Assembly: GCA_003996215.1 (NCBI GenBank) | Contig: QJPP01001831.1 | Location: 62,001-126,000, forward strand | From: Jaltomata sinuosa | Lineage: Eukaryota > Streptophyta > Magnoliopsida > Solanales > Solanaceae | Reading direction: 5' to 3' | Length of the DNA stretch: 64,000 nucleotides | Shown: in pieces, positions 56,155 to 64,000 of the stretch | How the letters are laid out: the number at the start of each line of letters is the position of its first letter | Numbering within the stretch: the first letter of the stretch is position 1 | Notes under the pieces: model-generated | Database searches by the model: none | Told to the model about the DNA's origin: nothing | Seen by the model: only the letters and a program-made list of their open reading frames with translations | Made by a program: the position numbers and the translations under genes

Positions 56155-57637
56155 GTCATATCGACTTCACAGGTATTCCTTTATTCTCACAGTTTTTAGT
56201 TTTCATATGTATGCATTGGGGACAATGCATGAGTCTAAGTTGAGGGTGTGGGGAAACCTGTGAGTCACCACCGAGGGTTTTTGTTGCCGTGTTTCTTTTC
56301 CCTCCGGTGTGCTATCTAGTAGAACCGGCATGTTTAGGTTGTTATTTTTTTTAGTGTCTATAGCAAGCATGGCGTTTTTCTTGTTTAAAAATGAGGCCCT
56401 TTAAAAAATTTTGGGTTTTTGAGCTTATGTTGAAACGATTGACTGTCTGGATCCTTGTATGTCATTGTGTGATTATGAGTAGAATGAGTATGCTTAAGCC
56501 GAGCGGTTGTTTGATAGTTGGTAGCGATATAGTTTCTTGGTGCCAAGAGCGTGTGAGATTATTGTTATAAATTCTTACTCTGTGCATGCATCTAGAACTT
56601 GCCCGGTCTATTTTGTTTAGTTCGAAGTTTGGTTGCTTAGGAAAGGATCACAGGCCCTTTTTGTGTGCAGTCCACTCAACCTAAAAGACCGTCCAAATAT
56701 AAATAATCCCTTTAATCCCTGTTTGAGCCATAATTGATCTTATTCTTTCAATAACTTGTCACCGTTCCTGTTTAACTCTGAATCCCTATTTTCGGCCCTG
56801 GTCCTTCCTTGGACATCGTGCACCTCAACGCAGGCAATCAGCCTAAGTTGAGGGTGGCTACTATAGAGGTAAACCCTGTTTTGGCCCTGGTCCTGCCATG
56901 GACATCGTGCACCTCAACGCGGGCAATCAGCCTAAGTTGAAGGTGGCTACTATAGAGGTGAATGATAAGAAAAAGAGGATGGAGAAGATTGGTTGTGAAT
57001 AGAATGAAAATTCGGGTGTGTGCCTAAGAAAAGAAAAATAAAAAGAATTGTCAAAATAAAGAGGCCGCACCTGTAGCTAGAGAGAAGGAAATAAAAAGGT
57101 GAATAAGGATGGACAAAGTAAAGTTATATGGTAAGAAGACGTCGGTAGTTCCAAGGAGGGCTTAGTCACTAACCCCTAAATGTATCCTACCTGCACCTGA
57201 AGCCTCATTACAAGCCAAAACAAGTCCTGTAGTGATCCTGAGCGGCTTTCTGAAGAACCGAAATAGAATAGTAAGGGCAAGCCTATGGTATCGCATGTGC
57301 ATTGTTTGAAATCGTTTGTGAGTGTGAGCGCTTACCTAGTCCCAAATCTTGTGTGTGGGATTTCTTTGTGGTGAGGGCACCAAGATGTCTGTATTGTCTA
57401 TTGATTGTTAGGATAGCTGCGCGTGTGTATGCATAATATTCTATCATATCGGAATGACATATTTGGATCCTTGCAAGTTAGTGTTTCATACATTTGTGTG
57501 CTACGAGGGAGCTTGATTGAAAAAGATGTTGAATGACCATGAGTTGCTAGAGACACGAGTTTGTTTTCTTAGTGAGTCGTATTATTGTTTTGTGTCATGT
57601 TGCTTGATGACAAGCGAACGTCTTAAGTTGAGGGTTT
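56155..57637 (+). other. Athila 3' non-coding region
   Basis: No coding sequence. The phrase taagttgagggtg recurs (56236, 56848 and 56934 forms), and the last copy cttaagttgagggttt at 57621-57637 touches the 3' LTR and serves as polypurine tract. It contains the 89 bp duplication at 56794-56971. Confidence 0.7.
56794..56971 (+). repeat. 89 bp tandem duplication
   Basis: Unit ggccctggtcct...tactatagaggt starts at 56794 and again at 56883, differing at a handful of positions. Confidence 0.8.
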
Positions 57638-58944
57638 TGATGTGCCGCTATTTTACGGCACTTTCGACTCCTTTAAGCTAAGAACAATCGTACGTTTTCA
57701 AGCAACCGTTGTCGTTTTTGATGTTTTTATGTTGTATTTTCAGGAAATGGAGACAAACATGGAAATGGAAGGAAGTATGCGAAAAACGACATTCTGCCTA
57801 AGAGTGACGGCCTGAGTGACGTCCCGTCACACATGTGACAGTCCGTCACAGTGACCGTCACACCAAGGCAGCACCACTGCCTAGTGGTGACGGCCCAGGC
57901 GACGGTCCGTCAAGCCAGTGACGGTTCGTCAGCCTGGCCGTCACACCTGGGCAGTTCGCTACGCCGAATCCGGACGATTTTGGGATTTGTTTTCTAGACT
58001 CCTATAAATACCCTATGTTAGGTTTATTTTCATTATGCAATTAATAAAGCTTTTTACAATAGTTTTAGGAGAGATTTTAGTCAACTTGAAGATCAAGAAA
58101 CACGTTTTCTACTTCTTGAATTCGTGTTCTTGAATCGTTCTTGGGATCTTGTTATTCTTGTTCTTGGATTATTGAGGATTGTTTTCAATACATTGTAAGT
58201 ATTTCTTTTCTTTATTATGAACATGACTTTCTTCTATTCTTCTATAAGCATGATTAACTAAAACTCTCACAACTAGGGTTGTGGGAGCCATGGCAAACGT
58301 AGCAAGATAGATTCCGGGTAGCGACGGGTTCAAAATACATGTTGTCACGTTGTTAATCATCCGTTGTGTAATGTTTTCTAGTGGTTGCAAACATTAGAAC
58401 ATGCCTAGGTTTAATTTGCTTGAGTAAAGAGATTAACACCGGGAAACTTGATTAACGATGAGGATTCGAGATTACCAACTCTCGTCTTATGATTAATGCT
58501 GTAACTAGATTAATCTACTTGATGTTTAGGATTCAAAATCTAAAAGCACACATTTTCAAGTTCGAGAGAATTGAAAAGTAAATTTGTCTATTTGGTTGAG
58601 AAACATTTAGACGATGCCATTAATTCAATCGCATCGTGACACGCATATAGAAAGAACCCCGTTAAGCCTAGAATCGACTTTGTTATTAATGCCATAGTAA
58701 ACACTTCCCTAGTTCTCTCTCTCCTATTGATTATCATTCATACGTTAAGTGTTTGTTTTGTTTACAAATATTGATCACAACCCCCCTATTTACCGGAAAC
58801 TATTGACCATTAGTCACGTACTTCACTAAAGGCTTAATCTTCACCATATTCTCTGTGGGATTCGACCCCAACCTTTGTTGGGTTCTATATTTTTCTACGA
58901 CCGCTTACGCTTCGTTAATTTGAGGTGTAGTTTGGGCGTTATCA
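57638..58944 (+). repeat. Athila element 3' LTR
   Basis: tgatgtgccgc...gcgttatca, 1,307 bp, nearly identical to 52169-53479. In the first 345 bp I count 11 differences from the 5' LTR, nine of them transitions. Confidence 0.92.
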
Positions 58945-58949
58945 TTATG
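58945..58949. other. target site duplication, right (TTATG)
   Basis: Four of five bases match 52164-52168. Confidence 0.6.
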
Positions 58950-59330
58950 TCCTGTATAAATATCAATATGAATGCCATACAAGTAATGCTTCCAAATCAT
59001 CAGGGCATGAATAACTGCGGTCAACTCTAAATCATGGGTTGGATAGTTCTTCTCATTCTTCTTTAATTGTCTAGAAGCATAAGAAATTACATTTTTGGGT
59101 TGCATCAAGACACTAACCATCCTAACGCTTAAAGTGTCATAATATATTGTGTAACACTCTGGACCCTTTGGTAAAGTCAGAACTTGTGCTGAAGTCAATC
59201 TAACTTTAAACTCTTGTAAACTCCGCTCATAGGTTATGGTTCACTGAAACTTAGCTTCTTTCTGAGTCATCTTTGTCAAGGGTGCTGAAAGTGAAGAAAA
59301 TCCTTTCACAAATCTTCTATAATACCATGA
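58950..59330 (-). pseudogene. element E RNase H, first half
   Basis: Minus-strand frame ending at the Athila insertion: VLTLPKGPECYTIYYDTLSVRMVSVLMQ (catalytic Asp of the YCDAS-type motif kept as YYDT), NVISYASRQLKKNEKNYPTHDLELTAVIHALMIWKHYLYG, then IYTGH where relatives have FTDH. The break falls directly after this histidine. Upstream to 59330 is the RT-RNase H connection, decayed. Confidence 0.8.
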
Positions 59331-60270
59331 TAACCCCAGAAAGCTATGACTTTTTGTCGGGGTCTAGGCCAAGTCTTCAGAGCCTCAATCTTTTACAAGT
59401 CAACCTGAATACCAGCATCTGATACATTGTGGCCCAAAAAGTCCAAGAAATGCAACCAAACCTCACACTTTGAGAGCTTAGCATACAACCTCTGATCTCA
59501 GAGTACCTAAAGGACTACTTGGACATGATCTCTATGCTTGTACTATGATCAATAGCGTACTATGGTATTATTAATAAATACAATGATGAACAATTATAAG
59601 AATGGTCTGAATATACTATTCATTAGGTCCATAAATATTGTTGGGCATTCATCAACCCGAAAGACATCACATGAAAGTCAAAATGGCCATATCTGACCCT
59701 AAAGGTAGTCTTTGGAATATCACTCTCTTAAACAAGTACCTGGGTGTACCCTGAACATAAATCAATCTTTGAGAAAAATCAGGCATCCTAAAGTTTGTCA
59801 AAAAAACCATCAATCTTTGGTAGGGACAATTGTTCTTTATAGTCACCTTATTCAGTTTTTGGTAGACTATACACTTCTTCAAAAATACATCTTTCTTTTG
59901 CACAAATAATACTGGTGCACCGCATAGTGACCCATTAGGCTTGATGAAGCCCTTATCTAATAATCTTTTAGTTGTTCTATCAATTTCTTCAATTATGTTG
60001 GTGCAATTCTATATTATGGAATTGGTATTGGCTGGGCATCTTGTAACATATTAATAAAAAAAATCAATCTCCCATTATAGGGGAATAGCAGGAAGCTCGT
60101 CTAGAAACTCATTAACCACTGAAATAAACTAAAGGGTTGATGTCTTAGAATAAATAACTTAAAGTTGGACAATATGGTAAATGTAGCCTTTCGCAATCAT
60201 TGTCCTTGCCTGGTGATAGGAAATAAACCCACCTTTTGGCATTGATGCGTTACCCTTCCACTCCTAAACT
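59331..60270 (-). pseudogene. element E reverse transcriptase
   Basis: Heavily frameshifted minus-strand RT. Frame 59903-59667 carries FLKKCIVYQKLNKVTIKNNCPYQRL (relatives: VDYRQLNKVTIKNKYPLPRI) and FSQRLIYVQGTPRYLF (relatives: SKIDLRSGYHQ). MSFGLMNAQQYLW is near 59650-59670. The FxDD box is degraded (near 59570-59590). Confidence 0.65.
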
Positions 60271-60275
60271 ACTTC

Positions 60276-60840
60276 CTATTGAAAGTGGTATTTAATAGTT
60301 TTTGCTCGACAATAAACATTAGCATAAATAGATGCCAGCCAATCCATGCCCATAATAATACAAAAGTCAAGCATCTCTAACTCTATCAGGTCTGCAAAGG
60401 TCTCATGGCTGATAATCTCTACTGTACAACCTTGATAAACGATCCTGCCGATAATAGAGTTATTAACTGGGGTGAACAAAACAAAAGGTTGCTGCAATAA
60501 CTCTATCACAATAACTGCCAATGAATCTGAATATTGATAACTAGTTAGTGAATATGTGTGATTTTGGACACTACCAGAACTAAATTCTCTCTCTTGGGCT
60601 CGGTCTCTACGTAATAAAATCTGGAAACCATGCTCTACAGGATATAATGAGGAAAATAATTTTTTTGGTGATCTGTCCATCTGTCCTGAACCTTGTTGTG
60701 TTTTTAACGGATAATATCTTAATATATGATGCTCATGGCCACAATAATAGAATGATGTGGAGCCCTGACGACATCTCCCAGCATGTGCTCTACCATAAGT
60801 AAATAATGTAGCACAATAGATCTAGACTTCTCTTGGGACC
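60276..60840 (-). pseudogene. element E protease and gag zinc knuckle
   Basis: Frame 60680-60276 has an IIGRIVYQGCTVEI flap-like part and DFCIIMGMDWLASIYANVYCRAKTIKYHF, the conserved end of gypsy protease (relatives: D-ILGMDWLSP-A-DC). A knuckle-like YYCGHEHHILRYYP at about 60705-60750 keeps only one Cys and a His, so it is broken. This is the gag end. Confidence 0.7.
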
Positions 60841-61185
60841 TGTACTGCTGTGAAACTGGTGCCCAGACCTGACGGCCTCTAATGAACCACCTGCTACCCT
60901 AGAACTACTGAAGTGGATACCTAGGTGGTCTTCCTAAATACCGAGGTTTGGAGACACGCTGGGTCTCTGTTTGAAAGCCATGGTCCTAGCCCTCTTCTAT
61001 TGCTCTCTCTCGACCCTCTTAGTTGTATACTATTGATAATAAAATCCCTTATGTTTAGTCTAGTGGACTAAATCACTAAAATGTCCATATCATTATGTGC
61101 AGTTTTAGTACAAGCCCAATAACAATCATAAGATGAAGAACTAAACCCTTGTGACTCAGCTCAATAGCATGATTTGAGCAAAAGT
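60841..61185 (-). other. element E gag remnant
   Basis: Short readable pieces only (Gln/Ser/Gly-rich, Arg-Glu-rich near 61000) consistent with the linker before the zinc knuckle. No continuous frame. Ends at the family C LTR start. Confidence 0.35.
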
Positions 61186-62058
61186 ATAATGATCCTTCTG
61201 GTCACTCGCACATTTTCCCTTTTTTTTTACTGTTAGAGCTTGCCTGTAGAGGCCTTAAGTCATTTATGGCTTGCTGTGACAAGTAGTTCAGTGCCTGAGC
61301 CGTTTGATTGGTCGTTATGATAGTTTTCCTATTTAGAACCTTAACTTAGGAAATTATTGACTTCAGTCAACATTTTTGATAACCGTGTTTGGGATTCAAT
61401 TCTGATAGATTTGTTAGCTCCAGAGCGTGGACTTTTGTCTAGTTCAACCATTGTCGGGATCCGAGAGCTTTTTAGCTTGGAATTCTCTCTTATTTGGTGT
61501 TTTCTAGCCAATTAGGCTTATATGGTTGACTTTGGTCAACATTTTGAGAAGATGGCCTCGAATGGAAATTCTGTCAGTGTTGTTATCTCCTGAATATTGC
61601 TTTTGGGCTAGAGGGACCATTGGTTCAATTCTTGAGGCTTCCAGACTTGATCTTTGTCTTAGGTTCTATTTTGGAGAAGTTGGCCTAAAGGTTAGTTTTG
61701 GGTGCGAGGACTACTTTTTATTAAATCAACCCCCATTGAGTTTTTCGTCGATTCCATTGAGTCCAGAATTCCATTTCTAGTTGAGTAGCATAGTTAGTTT
61801 GCATTTGAGGGACCCCGGATGCATTAAGAGGGTCCATCCGGTGAAATTTTAGCCTTGGTAAACTGCTGGTTTTCAGTTGCTGGTATGACTAAAATTTGTT
61901 CATCCTGATCTCGAAGGTTGACAATCGCGATCTCAAAGGTCTAACTTTTTGTTCATCGCGATCTCGAAGGTTTTTCTGGCAATAGCGATGAAGGCCCTGC
62001 TCGTTTGTTCATCGCGATATTGAAGGGTTTTCTCGCGATAGTGATGAAGGCCCTACTC
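61186..62058 (+). repeat. family C LTR, copy 3, truncated at cassette
   Basis: Homologous to 20439-21130 and 33768-34180 (gagggtccatccggtgaaattttagccttgg is shared with copy 2). It ends inside its own cassette, where another LTR begins at 62059. Confidence 0.65.
61900..62056. other. word cassette ATCGCGAT, family C copy 3
   Basis: The 8 bp palindrome atcgcgat occurs at 61924-61931, 61955-61962 and 62011-62018. Gcgatgaaggccct occurs twice, with ctcgaaggt words between. Confidence 0.75.
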
Positions 62059-64000
62059 TATAACACCCCAAGAATTCTAAGCCAAGATCCGATCCATTCT
62101 TCAATTATCGTTAGACCCAAACTCGATGAGTTTTCTATGAATGTATTTATTAAGATCAATTCCTATGTTTTGAAGGAGTATTAGATGTGAATCGAAGTCA
62201 TAAAGGACCCCTACCTCAAAGTTATGTTGTAAGCCCTTCTACTAATTTAGTTTTCATGTAAGTTCTAACAAGGGTAAAATTCAAATGATCATAACTCCTA
62301 GAATATAAAGTGTTAGATGTTGTAGTATCCACTAAATTAAAGGTATTTCAATTACCTTTCCAACGTCACTGACCGCTCGTTAATACGAGTATGGAGTAAA
62401 ACGTTATGGGCATTTTAGTAAAGCACCATCAGCTGTCAAAAATACGACGGCCTGGCCGACGGGCGTGGCAAATTCTGACGGGCGTCCAGATGCCCATGGT
62501 GACCACGACGTCCCGTGGTGGCAGGGCGTGGAAAGCATCCACTGAGCCTGCTTAACCCCTGTGAAGCCCACAGTTGGGTCCGATGGCTTGTGGGGGCCAT
62601 GACGGCCCGTGGGAAGCCCCGTCCGGTGACTTTTCTACATTTTTTTTCAGCATTTAAGTTGGGGGTAGTTTGGTACTTTCCTTATCTCAGGTATTTCCTT
62701 TTATCTTTTAATCACTTAAAAGAGGTTATTGTTCATAAGAACATCAATCTATCTCTAATGAATTTCCTCAAGACCCTAAGGCAAGATACCTAGGGTTTCA
62801 AGCAAGCAAGATTATAGAAGCTCAAGCAAGAAAGTCTCTCAAGAGTTTTCTTTCATATTTCTTCTCCAAATCTCCACCTCCAACCTGAGGGAATATTCTC
62901 CAAGATTCATCCCCAAGGATCTAGCTACAAGTTCTTCAAGTTTCAGGTATGTGTGTATTCAACATGGGTTCCTTTCACCCATGTTCTTAAAACCTCAGAC
63001 TTCTAAATTGATTTTTATAAATTGCTAAATTAGGGTTCTCACCCAATTCTCATGGGTTTCTCTATAAATTGTTTTCTCAAGATTCTTCAATAGATTTTAA
63101 CTCTAAATTGTATGATTTTGCATGGATTTTTATAAGTGATTCCCTATTCATGATATTAAGGCTAATTCTTTTCCAATTTATGAAGTTAGGGTTCTCACCC
63201 AAATTGGGGAAAACTTATGGGTTCAGTTTTAAAGCATCAATCCATGATCTCTCACAACTTATCAATGGTTTATTTGAGTTTCCTTAATCAATTTCACAAG
63301 CCCATGCATGAAGAGTGAATTCTAGTATTCTTTCATTAAATTGCATCTTTTCAAATAAAGGTTTGGCATGTTTAGACAACATGGCCTCCAGTATGATAAA
63401 ATTGCATGCCTACATCTTCAAGTTATGAATTTAGAGAGAAAAGTGTATTTTGAATCGTGGCTATACTAGGCCCTAAGACTTATGATTTTCTATTGCATGA
63501 CATCAGATATGTCCTCATGCTTTCAAACAGATTTTACATTAGATATGTCTTTATGCCTTCAAACAGACTTGATATCAGATATGTCACTAGTTATGATCAG
63601 TTTTGGCATCAGATATGTCACTAGTTATGATCAGTTTTGGCATCAGATATGCCCTAGGATTATATGAGCTATATGTATGTTTTGGGAGTAGTATTTAGTG
63701 CCTAGTTGGACAAGGTGAGAGTACCCTTAGTCCCAGAACTACATGCCCCCATAGGTTTACAAGTCCCTTCTATTGGGTATCAGATTAGTGATCACACCAC
63801 AGTCATGCCTCTATACCCTGGAAAGGTATATTGGGTCTTCTCTATGGGGAATATATATCGGATTCCATGTAGCTCACATGGTCTATGTCAGTTAGAGAAC
63901 CTCCCACATAAATGGTTTCAAGTTTTTAAGTGCATTGACTCTTTGCTTTCAGATTTCAGACTTTCTACTATTACTATGGTTCTAAAGGTATTTTCAGCTT
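62059..64000 (+). repeat. family D LTR, runs off the window
   Basis: Begins tataacacccc (TG changed to TA). Proximal part is like LTR B (15023). Cassette 62440-62635 with cggcctggccg at 62448-62458 and acggcccgt words shared with the Athila LTR cassette. The distal part carries a 34 bp array (cagatatgtcactag...; unit starts at 63576, 63610 and 63644) and the gggagtagtatttagtgcctagttgg phrase found in LTR B. Continues past the window end. Confidence 0.7.
63576..63660 (+). repeat. 34 bp tandem repeat in LTR D
   Basis: Unit starts at 63576, 63610 and 63644 (cagatatgtc). Older, diverged units with 'agatatgtc' lie at about 63507 and 63541, again 34 bp apart. Confidence 0.75.

Larger units (their letters stand above)
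52169..58944 (+). mobile_element. Athila-type element encoding gag-protease only
   Basis: 6,776 bp element with two 1.3 kb LTRs, Asp-tRNA primer site and one long frame for gag plus protease. It lacks reverse transcriptase, RNase H and integrase between 56155 and 57637. I count about 30 differences between the LTRs by eye over 1.3 kb (roughly 2.4%), so it is fairly young compared with its surroundings. It is inserted in the RNase H region of element E, in opposite orientation. Lacking polymerase genes, it could only move with enzymes from a related autonomous element. Confidence 0.88.

Overview
The window is plant repeat DNA, most likely from a Solanaceae genome. The family assignment rests on my recognition of the retrotransposon families, not on a search. 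I see no intact host gene, tRNA, rRNA or CRISPR. Almost every base lies in LTR retrotransposons of the Ty3/gypsy class, at least two of them nested, truncated or rearranged, plus one fragment of a Mutator-like DNA transposon. This is the texture of gene-poor pericentromeric heterochromatin.

Layout: 1-1924 is a Tat/Ogre-like LTR end. 1925-17524 is a degenerate Tekay/Del-like element (element B), split by an 8.25 kb minus-strand Athila-like element (4325-12576) flanked by a perfect 5 bp target duplication, GTGCC. 17525-18585 is a Mutator-like transposase remnant. 18586-20438 (minus) and 20439-22367 (plus) are two LTR fragments. 22368-31276 is element A, the best preserved Tekay/Del chromovirus: 2.25 kb LTR, Met-tRNA primer site, gag, protease, RT, RNase H, integrase, chromodomain and a truncated 3' LTR. 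31277-32563 are two more LTR pieces. 32564-36403 is the integrase end and LTR of another chromovirus (family C). 36404-41054 is non-coding, with LTR fragments and a 34 bp minisatellite. 41055-45294 is a minus-strand relative of element A. 45295-50854 is a rearranged Athila-like block bounded by inverted LTR ends. 50855-61185 is a minus-strand chromovirus (element E), split inside its RNase H by an Athila element of 6.8 kb (52169-58944). That insertion has Asp-tRNA primer site and gag-protease but no RT or integrase. 61186-62058 and 62059-64000 are two further LTRs.

How the parts work together: elements A, E and the 41-45 kb copy once encoded everything needed for their own reverse transcription and integration, and all are now broken. 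The Athila-type elements carry gag/protease or a plant-transposon-protein gene but no polymerase, so they must have depended on helpers.

The most unusual signal is not a gene. Nearly every LTR here carries, usually just upstream of a TATA-like box, a 100-250 bp CpG-rich patch built from one repeated short palindrome. The palindrome differs between families, and in one family even between copies whose flanks stay homologous. Four lineages have perfect 15 bp inverted repeats of identical geometry (7 bp arm, 1 bp spacer, 7 bp arm). The Athila-like elements also carry internal patches that use the same words as their own LTR.
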